A stretch of 40,220 nucleotides of DNA from positions 1 to 40,220 of the forward strand of contig DAIBJA010000021.1 in assembly GCA_027420455.1 (NCBI GenBank), read 5' to 3'. Of this stretch, positions 18,086-26,625 are shown in pieces. Each line of letters opens with the position of its first letter. The first letter of the stretch is position 1. The translations under genes and the position numbers were made by a program. The stretch comes from Clostridia bacterium (GTDB taxonomy: Bacteria; Bacillota; Sulfobacillia; JAJZYS01; JAJYTV01). The notes below the pieces were generated by a model. The model had not been told where the DNA came from and did not search any database. It saw only the letters and a program-made list of their open reading frames with translations.

Positions 18086-18252
18086 AACGCGGCTTCGTCG
18101 TGGCGATCGGCCTCGTCGCCCTCGTGCTCGGCCTGATCATCCTCGTGCGCGGCATCGTGGAGCACGGCAGCCTGCTCTACGACCTTTTCGGCGTCCTGTT
18201 CATGGCGCTCGGCGTCGCCCGCCTCTATGACGCCCGGCGGAGGAGCAGCTGA
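18082..18252 (+). CDS. 56-residue membrane peptide between permease and Usp
   Basis: An ATG overlapping the permease stop (ATGA at 18082-18085) opens a 56-codon frame ending in TGA at 18250-18252. It has two hydrophobic helices (residues about 5-22 and 31-45) joined by a short loop, and a basic tail (ARRRSS). The ribosome site GGGGAGG is at about 18066-18072. Its placement inside a tight operon and its clean membrane pattern make it a real gene below usual length cut-offs. It may be a small subunit or regulator of the permease; the family is not recognised. Confidence 0.75.
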   Translation: MKRGFVVAIGLVALVLGLIILVRGIVEHGSLLYDLFGVLFMALGVARLYDARRRSS

Positions 18253-18253
18253 G

Positions 18254-18841
18254 ATGGCGCTTCACGTCGGCGTTCTCGGCACGGCCATCGCCATCGTCTT
18301 CCTTGTCCTTCTCACGCTCGTCTTCCGGTGGATGTTCCGTGTGCCGCGCCAGCTGCCCTATGAAGTGGCGAAGATCCGCCGCACCGTGAACCAGTTGCGC
18401 ACAGTGGTGGTGCCGGTCGTCGCGGCCATGTCTTCCGAGCGCGCCGTGGAACTCGCATGCCGGCTGGCGGAACCGCAGCAGGCGCAGATCGTGCTCGTGC
18501 ACGTGGTGGAGGTGCCCCTGTCGCTGCCGCTGGACGCGGCCATGCCGAGCCAGCGCGAGAAAGGCGAGGCGTCGCTCGCGGTCGGCGTGACGATCTGCGA
18601 GACGCACGAGCTCAAGTCCGAAGGTGTCATCGTGCCGGCCCGCAGCGCGTGGGAGGGCATTTTGCGCGTGGCGCGCGAGCGCCACGCGGATCTCATCGTG
18701 CTCGGCCTCGACGCCAAGCAGCGGCGTCCGGGCGAGGAGATGAGCCGCAACGTCGCGCAAGTGGTCCGGCGCGCGGCCTGCGAGGTGCTGGTGGACAGGC
18801 CGGCTGTCGGCGGCATCGACAAGGTCGAACGCGCGGACTGA
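18254..18841 (+). CDS. Membrane-anchored universal stress protein (UspA family)
   Basis: ATG at 18254 lies one base after the stop of the small membrane gene, with GGAGGAG at 18239-18245. Residues 5-27 form one transmembrane helix. Residues about 45-185 are a Usp domain: VVVPVVAAMSSERAVELACRLA, IVLVHVVEV, and the region HADLIVLGLDAKQRRPGEEMSRNVAQVV, which corresponds to the ATP-loop segment, although the classic GxxGxxxxxxGS pattern is not well kept. It ends with CEVLVDRP. It probably senses nucleotide or stress and acts on the permease encoded upstream; that role is inference from the operon. Confidence 0.85.
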   Translation: MALHVGVLGTAIAIVFLVLLTLVFRWMFRVPRQLPYEVAKIRRTVNQLRTVVVPVVAAMSSERAVELACRLAEPQQAQIVLVHVVEVPLSLPLDAAMPSQREKGEASLAVGVTICETHELKSEGVIVPARSAWEGILRVARERHADLIVLGLDAKQRRPGEEMSRNVAQVVRRAACEVLVDRPAVGGIDKVERAD

Positions 18842-18886
18842 GCGCCAAGGCAAACTTGGTGATGCTAAGACGCGGAGGTGGCCCCC

Positions 18887-19777
18887 ATGCCCCACGCGTC
18901 CTGGCCTTTTTTGGCGTTTTTGCTGCTCTCCCTTTGGCCGCCCCGCTTCGCGACCGCTCCAGCCGGCGGTGCGGCGCCGTCCGTGGCCGTCACGGGTTCC
19001 CCTGCACAGGCCGAGCCAGGCTGCGGGCCTGGGCAGCCGGACGACCCCGGCACGGCCTGGGCTCTGATCGGCCACATGACGACCGACTATCCGACGTCGG
19101 CGCCCGGGCGCAACTTCAACATGGCCCTCGCCTCGCAGCGCCTGTGCGGGACCCTAATCCCACCGGGCGGCGTCTTCTCGTTCAACGGCCAGCTGGGTGA
19201 GTCCGGCAAGACCCAAGGCTACAAGGTCGGGCGCGTCTTCATCGGCGACCGCATCGTGCCGGGGTATGGCGGTGGGGTCTGCCAGGTCGCCACGACCATC
19301 TACGAAGCGGCTCTGCGGGCGGGGCTCGACATCGAGGAGCGCCACCAGCACGGCCTGACGGTGCCGTACCTTCTGCCCGGCGAGGACGCGACGATCTCGT
19401 ATGGCGCCCTCGACCTGCGCCTGCGCAACGACACGGGCGGTCCGCTACGCCTCGTCACCCGGGCGACGGGCGGCCGTGTGACCGCCGAGTTCTATGGCAC
19501 CCGCCAGCCGCCGGAGGTGCGCTGGATCCACAAGGAACTCAGGCGCTTCCCGTTCTACACGATCCGCAACTCGGATCCGGGCCTGCCTAAGGGCAAGGAG
19601 GAGATCGACGCGCCAGGGCAGGAAGGCGTCGTCGTCCACTCCTGGCTGGAGCGCGAATGGCCCGACGGTCGGGTGGAGCGGTTCGACATGGGCGTCGACA
19701 GCTACCGGGCCAGTCCCCGCATCGTCCGCGTGGGCACGGGCCGGACGGCCGGCCAGACCGCGGCTACCGCCGATTGA
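18887..19777 (+). CDS. VanW-family exported protein
   Basis: ATG at 18887 has GGAGG 8 nt upstream; the earlier GTG at 18878 overlaps that site. Residues 1-24 are a signal peptide. The VanW core follows: FNMALASQRLCGTLIPPGGVFSFNGQLG, then YGGGVCQVATTIYEAAL and IEERHQHGLTVPYLLPGEDATISYG, with the conserved Cys and Glu/His. This fold (YoaR/VanW) is common outside the membrane in spore formers and is thought to act on or near peptidoglycan. The name comes from a vancomycin cluster but does not imply resistance, and no van genes are near. Confidence 0.9.
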   Translation: MPHASWPFLAFLLLSLWPPRFATAPAGGAAPSVAVTGSPAQAEPGCGPGQPDDPGTAWALIGHMTTDYPTSAPGRNFNMALASQRLCGTLIPPGGVFSFNGQLGESGKTQGYKVGRVFIGDRIVPGYGGGVCQVATTIYEAALRAGLDIEERHQHGLTVPYLLPGEDATISYGALDLRLRNDTGGPLRLVTRATGGRVTAEFYGTRQPPEVRWIHKELRRFPFYTIRNSDPGLPKGKEEIDAPGQEGVVVHSWLEREWPDGRVERFDMGVDSYRASPRIVRVGTGRTAGQTAATAD

Positions 19778-19855
19778 CAGCGCCGCCGGCTCTGCTAGCC
19801 TTGGTGCGGGAGGCGATCGGAGCTGGCGGCCGAGGAGACTGAGGGCCTGAGAAGG

Positions 19856-21109
19856 GTGCTCGGGTGGCGCGAGGGGGCCGCGCTGACGGTGGCGTCGGTG
19901 CTCGGGTCGGGCGTGCTCTACCTGCCCGCCCTGACGGCGCAGGAGGCGGGGCCGGGCGGCATCCTGGCGTGGGTCGCGATGGGCCTGTTGATCGTGCCGC
20001 TGGCGTTCACCCTGGCGCGCCTTTCGACGCGCATCCCGGACGCCGGCGGCATCGCCGCGTTCGCGCGCGCGGCCTTCGGGCCCGCGGGCGGGGCCGCAGC
20101 AGGCTGGCTCTTTCTCGGCACCGTTCCACTTGGCGCGCCGATCGCGGCCTTGATCGGCGCCGGCTATCTGGCGGCGGCGTTTGGCTTCACGCACCTGACG
20201 ACGGTTCTGATCGCCGCGGCGCTTCTGGCCCTGGCCGTCTTGCTGAACGCGCTCGGCGTCGAGATCTCCGGCCGGGCGGCAAGCGCGGTGGTCGGCCTGA
20301 TCGCGGCGCTCTTGCTCGCGGCCGTCGCCGTCGGCTTCATGCATCTGCGCCTCAGCCGCTTCACGCCGGTCCTGCCGCACGGGCTCATGCCGGTCGGCCT
20401 GGACCTCGCGCTCCTCTTCTGGGCCTTCGTCGGCTGGGAGGCCGTGGCGAACTATGCGGAGGAATTTGCCGATCCCGAGCGGGACCTGCGTCGCGCGATG
20501 ATCCTCAGCATCGTCGTGATCGACGTTCTCTACATCCTGCTTGCGGTGGTCACGGTGGGCACAGGCGCCTATGCGGGGAGCGGCAGCCGCGACGCCCTCG
20601 CCGTGATGCTCGGCCAGGGCGGCGGGCGCGTCGGCGTGCTTGCGACGTCGCTGCTCGCCCTGCTCGTCACCTACGGCACCATCCACGCCTACGTCGGCGG
20701 GTTCGTCCGGCTCGTCTACGCCCAGGCGAGGGCGGGAGACTTCCCCGCCTTCTTCGCACGGCTGCACCCGGGCACCCGCACGCCCCTGCGAGCGGTCTGG
20801 ACACTGGCGCTGGTCTTCGGGCTCGTGCTGACGCTCGAGGCCCTTCATCCCATCGGGCTCGAGCGGTTGGTCGCCTGGTCGTCGGCCGTCTTCATCGCGC
20901 TCTACGTGCTGGCGATGGCGTCCGCGCTGCGGTTGCTGACGGTCACCGGCGAGCGTATGGTCGCGCTCCTTGCCATGCTCGTCTGCCTCGGCACGCTGCC
21001 GTTCCTCGGCTGGGGAGCCATGTATCCGCTCGCGCTGGCGGCGATCGGGGCGGGGCTGCACTTGGCGCGCCGCGACCGCCGCGACGCGCCGCCCCTCTTT
21101 CGGGCCTGA
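19856..21109 (+). CDS. APC-family amino acid permease
   Basis: This 417-residue protein has about 12 membrane segments. The N-terminal GAALTVASVLGSGVLYLPALTA and RIPDAGGIAAFARAAFG are APC signatures, and AFVGWEAVANYAEEF lies near residue 185. It is shorter than the first permease and lacks a long tail, like the YfnA/YjeH branch of amino acid transporters. The substrate is not known. GTG at 19856 has only a weak purine stretch upstream, so the exact start is less sure than for its neighbours. Confidence 0.88.
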   Translation: MLGWREGAALTVASVLGSGVLYLPALTAQEAGPGGILAWVAMGLLIVPLAFTLARLSTRIPDAGGIAAFARAAFGPAGGAAAGWLFLGTVPLGAPIAALIGAGYLAAAFGFTHLTTVLIAAALLALAVLLNALGVEISGRAASAVVGLIAALLLAAVAVGFMHLRLSRFTPVLPHGLMPVGLDLALLFWAFVGWEAVANYAEEFADPERDLRRAMILSIVVIDVLYILLAVVTVGTGAYAGSGSRDALAVMLGQGGGRVGVLATSLLALLVTYGTIHAYVGGFVRLVYAQARAGDFPAFFARLHPGTRTPLRAVWTLALVFGLVLTLEALHPIGLERLVAWSSAVFIALYVLAMASALRLLTVTGERMVALLAMLVCLGTLPFLGWGAMYPLALAAIGAGLHLARRDRRDAPPLFRA

Positions 21110-21144
21110 GGCGATCGGAGCTCGGCAGGAAGCCATCGCCTGCG

Positions 21145-21153
21145 TGGTAAACT
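21145..21153 (+). promoter_or_regulatory. Possible extended -10 promoter for upp
   Basis: TGG followed by TAAACT at 21148-21153 gives an extended -10 element, about 54 nt before the upp start. No good -35 is present. It falls in the 97-nt gap after the permease, which otherwise shows nothing but the ribosome site. Confidence 0.25.
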
Positions 21154-21206
21154 TTCCGACAGAAATCGACGTCCCCCATTCGGCCAAGCCCTAAGGAGGT
21201 CCCCTC

Positions 21207-21833
21207 TTGGAGTTCACGCCGGTCGACCACCCGCTCGTGCAGGAGAAGCTCCGCCTGCTGCGCGACGTCTCGACGAGCCCGAAGGAGTTTCGCGCCCTGC
21301 TGGCCGAGGTGTCGGTGCTGCTGGCGTACGAGGCACTGCGCGACCTGCCCCTCGAGACCGTCAGCGTCGAGACGCCGGTCGCGACCGCGAGCGCAGTTCG
21401 GCTGAGGAACGGCCAGCCGGTCCTAGTGCCGATCCTGCGCGCGGGCCTCGGCATGTCCGACGGCATCCTGCGGGTGGTGCCGGAGGCGTCGGTCGGGCAC
21501 ATCGGGCTCTACCGCGACCACGACACCCACCAGCCGGTGGAGTATTACCGCAAGCTTCCGGCGGACATCGCCGGGCGCGACGTCCTGCTGCTCGATCCCA
21601 TGCTGGCGACCGGCGGTTCGGCCGTGGCCGCGCTCGACCTGCTCAAGTCTGTCGGCGTGAGAAGCCTGCGCCTCATCTGCCTTGTGGCGGCGCCGGAAGG
21701 CGTCCGGGCCGTCGCGGCGGCGCATCCCGACGTGCCGATGTTCGGGGCGGCGCTCGATAGCCATCTGAACCAGGATGCCTACATTGTGCCAGGCCTCGGT
21801 GACGCGGGAGACCGGTTGTTCGGCACGCTCTAG
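21207..21833 (+). CDS. upp: Uracil phosphoribosyltransferase
   Basis: It converts uracil and PRPP to UMP in pyrimidine salvage. TTG at 21207 follows AAGGAGGT (21193-21200) by 6 nt. The 208-residue length is normal. [12 protein letters not shown] (about 73-84) and the PRPP loop [16 protein letters not shown] (about 127-142) are conserved, and the C-terminal [14 protein letters not shown] closes the uracil site. It is preceded by a permease of the APC family, not of the uracil family, so the linkage is not obviously functional. Confidence 0.96.
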   Translation: MEFTPVDHPLVQEKLRLLRDVSTSPKEFRALLAEVSVLLAYEALRDLPLETVSVETPVATASAVRLRNGQPVLVPILRAGLGMSDGILRVVPEASVGHIGLYRDHDTHQPVEYYRKLPADIAGRDVLLLDPMLATGGSAVAALDLLKSVGVRSLRLICLVAAPEGVRAVAAAHPDVPMFGAALDSHLNQDAYIVPGLGDAGDRLFGTL

Positions 21834-21860
21834 GCGGGAGGTGCCGCAACGCGAGCATGC

Positions 21861-21886
21861 CTTGGCGTTCCGATGGCGAAGCCAAG
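21861..21886 (+). repeat. Small inverted repeat before pepE
   Basis: CTTGGC (21861-21866) pairs with GCCAAG (21881-21886). It lies directly before the pepE ribosome site and could affect translation. The structure is weak. Confidence 0.3.
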
Positions 21887-21904
21887 AGGAAGGGTGGGCG
21901 ATCC

Positions 21905-22630
21905 ATGCCCCGTGAACTGCTGCTCCTGTCGAACTCCTACGTGTTCGACCGTGGCTTCCTGGAGCACGCCCGCGAGGAGATCGCTTCGATCATGGGCGAA
22001 CGCAGGCGGCTGCTCTTCTTTCCCTTCGCGAGCCAAGACCACGATGGCTACACCCGACGGATGCGGGAGGCGATGGCGCCTTTGGGCATCGCTGTCGAGG
22101 GGGCCCACCGCCAGCGGGACCTGCCGGAGGCCGTGCGTGCGGCCGAGGCCATCTTCGTCGGCGGCGGCAACACGTTCCGGCTGGTGCGCGCGCTGCGCGA
22201 CCTGGGGGTCGTCGATGCCATCCGGACGCAGGTGGGCCAGGGCACCCCGTACCTTGGCGCCAGCGCCGGCTCCAACGTCGCCTGCCCCACGATCCGGACG
22301 ACGAACGACATGCCGATCGTGGAGCCCGGGTCGTTCGCCGCCATCGGACTGATCCCGTTTCAGATCAATCCCCACTACGTCGACCCGCAGCCGGGGAGCA
22401 CCCATATGGGCGAGACACGCGAGGAGCGCCTGCTGCAGTTCCTCGAGGAGAACGATGTTCCTGTCCTCGGCCTGCGTGAAGGTTCCTGGCTACGCGTCGC
22501 CGGCGAACGAGCGGAGCTCGGCGGGGCCGCAGGCGCACGCCTCTTCCTGCGAGGTCAGCCGCCTGAGGAACACGCCGTCGGGGCGGACCTCTCCTGGCTC
22601 CTCGCGACGGAGCCGCGATTCGCCGAATGA
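21905..22630 (+). CDS. pepE: Alpha-aspartyl dipeptidase (peptidase E, S51)
   Basis: It cleaves dipeptides with N-terminal aspartate. The 241-residue chain has the PepE motifs: FVGGGNTFRLVRAL (about 82-95), GASAGSNVA with the nucleophile at residue 120, TTNDMPIVEP, and INPHYVD with histidine 157. Both catalytic positions coincide with the numbering of the E. coli enzyme. ATG at 21905 is preceded by GGAAGGGTGGG; an ATG at 21857 would add 16 residues unlike the family. The protein fits the peptide-using theme of the region. Confidence 0.93.
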   Translation: MPRELLLLSNSYVFDRGFLEHAREEIASIMGERRRLLFFPFASQDHDGYTRRMREAMAPLGIAVEGAHRQRDLPEAVRAAEAIFVGGGNTFRLVRALRDLGVVDAIRTQVGQGTPYLGASAGSNVACPTIRTTNDMPIVEPGSFAAIGLIPFQINPHYVDPQPGSTHMGETREERLLQFLEENDVPVLGLREGSWLRVAGERAELGGAAGARLFLRGQPPEEHAVGADLSWLLATEPRFAE

Positions 22631-22665
22631 TCGTCGCCCGCCCGAGCGGCGGGTGATCTCCAAAA

Positions 22666-22708
22666 GGTGAAGGGGCCGTCCCGCGTGCTGCGGGGCGGCC
22701 CCTTCACC
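22666..22708. terminator. 19-bp hairpin between convergent pepE and ilvE
   Basis: The arms 22666-22684 and 22690-22708 pair over 19 bp with a single G-T wobble and a 5-nt loop. On the minus strand the stem is followed by TTTT, so it terminates ilvE well. On the plus strand no T run follows, but the stem is strong enough to block or protect the pepE transcript. A second stem, CCCGCC/GGCGGG at 22636-22652, precedes it. Confidence 0.85.
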
Positions 22709-22715
22709 TGACAGG

Positions 22716-23588
22716 TTAGAGCCTGACGCCGTTGGTCGGGGCGTAGGCGCGGAAGAGTCGCATGAGTTCCTGCGTGACAGGCCCAGGCTTGCCGTTGCCG
22801 ATGACGCGCTCGTCGACCTTGGTCACCGGCACGATCTCCGCCGCCGAGCCGGTGAGAAACGCTTCGTCCGCGTTCCAAAGCTCGTGTCGGGTGAATGTCG
22901 TCTCCACCACCTCGAAGCCGGCCTGCCGCGCGAGGTCCATGACGGTCCGGCGCGTGATGCCGAGCAGGATGCCGAGATGGGGGGCGGGGGTAACGAGCAC
23001 GCCTTCGCGCACCATGAAGATGTTGTCCGCGCTGCACTCGGCCACGAAGCCTTCCTCGCTCAGCATCAGGACCTCGCCCCAGCCGTGCTGGTTGGCTTCG
23101 AGCTTGGCGAGGATGTTGTTCAGGTAGTTGAGGGACTTGATCTGCGGATTGATGATTTCGGCCCGCGAACGGCGGATGGAGCCCGTGCCGATGCTCATGC
23201 CGCGCTCGTAGAGTTCGGGCGGGTAGAGCGAGATCTTGTCGGCGATCACGACGACCGTCGCCTGGTCGCACTTGCGCGGATCGAGCCCGAGGTCTCCCGG
23301 ACCGCGGGTGACCACGAGGCGGATGTAGGCGTCGCTGAGCCCGTTCTCGATGCAGCTCTGGCGCACGATCTCGCGCATCTCGTCCCTGGTCTGGGGGATG
23401 TCCAGCATGATGGTCTTGGCCGACCCGTATAGCCTCGTGAGATGCTCTTCAAGTTTGAAGATGACGCCGTCGTAGACGCGAATGCCCTCGAACACGCCGT
23501 CGCCGTACAGCAGACCGTGGTCGAAGACCGAGACCTTCGCTTCTTCCCGGGGGACGAACTTGCCGTCGAGGAATATCTTCTGGCTCAA
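22716..23588 (-). CDS. ilvE: Branched-chain amino acid aminotransferase
   Basis: This is a class IV PLP aminotransferase of 290 residues that interconverts leucine, isoleucine or valine and their keto acids. The start KIFLDGKFVPREEAKVS and FDHGLLYGDGVFEGIRVY are typical; the PLP lysine is at about 151 in QIKSLNYLNN. FVAECSADNIFMV and TRRTVMDLAR are family motifs. TTG at 23588 lies 8 nt after AGGAGGT; the open frame upstream (to 23906) is not supported. D-amino acid aminotransferase is the near alternative, but the YGDGVFEGIR pattern favours IlvE. Confidence 0.93.
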   Translation of the reverse strand: MSQKIFLDGKFVPREEAKVSVFDHGLLYGDGVFEGIRVYDGVIFKLEEHLTRLYGSAKTIMLDIPQTRDEMREIVRQSCIENGLSDAYIRLVVTRGPGDLGLDPRKCDQATVVVIADKISLYPPELYERGMSIGTGSIRRSRAEIINPQIKSLNYLNNILAKLEANQHGWGEVLMLSEEGFVAECSADNIFMVREGVLVTPAPHLGILLGITRRTVMDLARQAGFEVVETTFTRHELWNADEAFLTGSAAEIVPVTKVDERVIGNGKPGPVTQELMRLFRAYAPTNGVRL

Positions 23589-23730
23589 CTGTGCAGACCT
23601 CCTGCGCACGAAAGCGGATGGGTACTCCCCCCGAGTCCACGCATAGCTTACCACTTTGCACCCGTCGCTTCCTGAGGACGGCAGGTGCCTTCCTCGGCGG
23701 GGCGAACCCCGAAACTGGAGGGGTACAAAG

Positions 23731-26625
23731 GTGCAGGGCGATCTGAGAAGCCGACTGATCAAGAGGCTGGCCGGGGATCCCTTCGGCCCGCCGGTACGGC
23801 TGGTCACCGCGCCGGGCGCCACCCTGCTTTGGGAACGCGAGACGCTCGCCGCGCTCGGCGGGGGCAGCCTGCGGCTGCGCGTGCAGACACCGGCCCGGCT
23901 GGCCACGGAAGTTTTGGCCCAGTGCGGGGAGCCAGCGGCGGCTCTGTCGCACGCGCAACTGAAGGCGCTCTTGCGCGTCGTCGCGGACCGAAAGCGCGCC
24001 CTTCAAGTGCTCGGTGGCACGGAGGGAGCACGTGCGGGGGCGGAGTCGCTGCTTCTTGGCACGCTCGAGGCGGCCTGGTGGCAGGGGCCGAAGGTGCCGG
24101 AGGCTGCCGCCGAGGTTTTGGGAGCCGAGTTCTGTGCCGCCCTTCAGGGTATCCAGGACGAGATCGTCGAGTGGGCTGCCGAAGCCGGACTCGCGCCGGA
24201 ACCCTGGCTCCTTTGGCGTGCGGTGGAGTTCCTGGACCGCGTCGCCTGGGAGCCTGCAAGCGTCTTCTGGCCCGAGGGGCCGCTGCGTGCGCCGGAGGCG
24301 GCTCTGCGTGCGGAGCTGCTGCGCCGCGGCTATCTGGCGGACCTGGCCGAGGGGCCAGGGGAGGGTCCGCGGCCAGGGGTGACGGTCGAGGTGCGGGCGG
24401 CACCGGACGTGCGGACCGAGGCCCGGGCAGCGGCGCGGCACTGCCTTGATCTCGTGCGCGACGGATGGCGGCCGGGCGACATCCTCATCGGCTGCGGCGA
24501 CTTTCCGCTGCAGTCCGTCCTGCTGCGTGCCGCCCTCGAGGAGGCGGGGATCGCCGTCGACGCGGGACCCGGCGATGTCCGGGGAGAGCCCATCCGGCTC
24601 TGCCTCGGCGGATTCCTTGACGTGCTGCGCGGCCGGCGGCAGGAGGGACTGCTGGCCATCGTCGGCAGCGGCATCGCGCCGGCGCCCGGTCCCTTGCGCG
24701 ACAGCCTCCTTGGCCATCTGCGCGACGGCAGGGACCCTTCCGAGGAAGCGGCGGCCTTTCTGGCGCAGATCGACGAGGCGGCGGGGCACTGGCCGCGCCA
24801 GGGCCCGTTCGAGGAGCACCGTGCCGCGCTCGGGTCGCTCCTCGAGGCGTGGGACCTCGTAGGTCGGCTTGGCATCTCTGAGCTCATGCGTCAGCGTGAG
24901 ATCCTGCGGTCCTTCGGCGAGCAGCTGGACGCCGTCGCGACCGTTGCGGGCCCAGATCCGCTCGAGCGCGCGCTCGCGCTGCGCCTACTGGAGGACGCGC
25001 TCGATGCCGCAAGGCCCGAGTACCAGCCGAGGGGCGAGGCGGTGCGCGTCGTTCCAGTCGGGGAGATGTACGGCCTTGAGGCCGGGCATGTTCTTCTCCT
25101 GGGCCTCGCGGAGGGGAGGTTTCCCGCGCTCGCGTCCTCGCCGACCCTGCTCAGGGCCGGTGAGATCCAACGCTGCGAGCAGCGGGGCGCGCCGCTCCAG
25201 GAGCCGCTCGCCGAGCGTAGGCGACGCAGCCTCGAGGCGGTGGAGGCCGCGCTAGGAGCAGCGACGCGCGGCCTCTACCTGAGCTACGCCGAGATCGACG
25301 CCGAAGGTGGCGTGCAGGCGGCCAGCATCCGGCTCCGGCAACTGGGCGAGCCTCAGCCGCTCACGCCCGCAGCGCCGGATGAGGTTTCTCGGGTCGCACT
25401 CAGCCGCCAGGAGGCCGGGGAACTGTTGGCCCAGGCTGCGGGCCGGGCGCGCGACATCGGCGCCGACGCCGCCCTGCCGTTCGCTTTGCTCGCAGCGCAC
25501 GCCGAGGCGTGCGGGCAAGGGGCTCATCTTGGCGGACTCGCCGGGAGTCCCGAGGAGGAACGGGTGCAGGCCTTCAGCGGACCCTTCACGGTCACGGCCT
25601 TGGAGCGCCGGGCGGCCTGTCCGTTCATGGCCTTCGCGCACGACGTGGTGCGCATCGAGCCAGAGCAGAGGACGGGATTCGATCCGGCGGCCCGCGGCGC
25701 CCTGGTGCACCAGGTGCTGAGGGAACTGCCGGAGCTCGCGCCGCCGGGCGCGGCGCAGCATGGCATCGTTGCGCAGCTGGTGGAACAGGCGGCCGAGCAG
25801 ATCGGCGTCCTGCCCAAGGACTCGCCGCAAGGGCGCAGTCTCAGGGACGAACTCGCCGCGGAGGTGCTACGCACGGCGAGGCTCGTCTGGGAAGAGGGCA
25901 GGCGATCGGGTTTCCACCCGGCCGGACGGGAGGTGGCGTTCGGTCGCCGCGGCGAGCTGCCGGCGCTGACCGTTCGCCTGGACGATGGCCGGGAAGTCCT
26001 CATCGAGGGGCGCATCGACCGGCTCGACCGGCTGGACGGGTGGGTACGCGTCGTCGACTACAAGGTGCGCCGGCGGCAGCCGTTCAGCTTCGCGCGCGTC
26101 TTCAACGGCCTCGACCTGCAGATCGGCGCCTATGCCCTCGCGGCGGCCCAGGGTGGTGGCCGACCGGTCGCCATGATGTACTGGCCGGTGCGCCTCGGGC
26201 AGAGCTGGGTCCATGACGAGGACGACGACGATTCCGATGGCGTATGGCGTCAGCAGCGCCCGCAGGGTCTCTTCCTCTCGGACCCGGGTCTCGTCGAGGC
26301 GTTGGACCGCGAGGAGCCGGACGGCGGCTCTCCCTTCCACCCCTTGCGCCGCAAGAAGGACGGCGGCTTGCGCGACTCCGCCTGGGCCCTGCCCGATGCC
26401 CGCTGGCAGAGTCTGCTGCGCCATGTGGAACGAACCCTCGGCCGGCTGGCGCAGCAGGCGCAGGAGGGCCATTGGGCACCAGCGCCGTATGCGCTCGGAC
26501 GGCAGACGGCATGCGACGGTTGTGGACTGCGCCCGGCCTGCCGGCATGTGCCCGGACGCGACGGTTACCGGCGGCTGCAGAAGACCACGCAGGAGGTGCT
26601 GGACGATGGCGCGGCTGACGACTGA
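23731..26625 (+). CDS. addB: AddB subunit of the AddAB helicase-nuclease
   Basis: AddAB processes double-strand DNA ends for RecA. This 964-residue subunit has an inactivated helicase-like body and a C-terminal RecB-family nuclease, with RGALVHQVL, RIDRLDRL and VVDYKVRR (Asp at about 776). Four cysteines for the iron-sulfur staple are present: C630 in AACPFMAFA, and C928, C931 and C937 in CDGCGLRPAC. GTG at 23731 follows GGAGGGGT. The chain is about 200 residues shorter than Bacillus AddB. The usual N-terminal P-loop (GxxGSGKT) is absent, since the sequence starts directly with LVTAPGATLLWERETLAAL. It overlaps addA by 20 nt. Confidence 0.92.
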   Translation: MQGDLRSRLIKRLAGDPFGPPVRLVTAPGATLLWERETLAALGGGSLRLRVQTPARLATEVLAQCGEPAAALSHAQLKALLRVVADRKRALQVLGGTEGARAGAESLLLGTLEAAWWQGPKVPEAAAEVLGAEFCAALQGIQDEIVEWAAEAGLAPEPWLLWRAVEFLDRVAWEPASVFWPEGPLRAPEAALRAELLRRGYLADLAEGPGEGPRPGVTVEVRAAPDVRTEARAAARHCLDLVRDGWRPGDILIGCGDFPLQSVLLRAALEEAGIAVDAGPGDVRGEPIRLCLGGFLDVLRGRRQEGLLAIVGSGIAPAPGPLRDSLLGHLRDGRDPSEEAAAFLAQIDEAAGHWPRQGPFEEHRAALGSLLEAWDLVGRLGISELMRQREILRSFGEQLDAVATVAGPDPLERALALRLLEDALDAARPEYQPRGEAVRVVPVGEMYGLEAGHVLLLGLAEGRFPALASSPTLLRAGEIQRCEQRGAPLQEPLAERRRRSLEAVEAALGAATRGLYLSYAEIDAEGGVQAASIRLRQLGEPQPLTPAAPDEVSRVALSRQEAGELLAQAAGRARDIGADAALPFALLAAHAEACGQGAHLGGLAGSPEEERVQAFSGPFTVTALERRAACPFMAFAHDVVRIEPEQRTGFDPAARGALVHQVLRELPELAPPGAAQHGIVAQLVEQAAEQIGVLPKDSPQGRSLRDELAAEVLRTARLVWEEGRRSGFHPAGREVAFGRRGELPALTVRLDDGREVLIEGRIDRLDRLDGWVRVVDYKVRRRQPFSFARVFNGLDLQIGAYALAAAQGGGRPVAMMYWPVRLGQSWVHDEDDDDSDGVWRQQRPQGLFLSDPGLVEALDREEPDGGSPFHPLRRKKDGGLRDSAWALPDARWQSLLRHVERTLGRLAQQAQEGHWAPAPYALGRQTACDGCGLRPACRHVPGRDGYRRLQKTTQEVLDDGAADD

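Noticed and set aside
18887-19777. Vancomycin resistance
   Set aside because: Only a VanW-family fold is present; there is no VanH, VanA, VanX or two-component pair, and the family is common in non-resistant spore formers.
26213-26605. Upstream extension of the addA frame
   Set aside because: It lies inside addB in another frame; the Q motif and ribosome site place the start at 26606.
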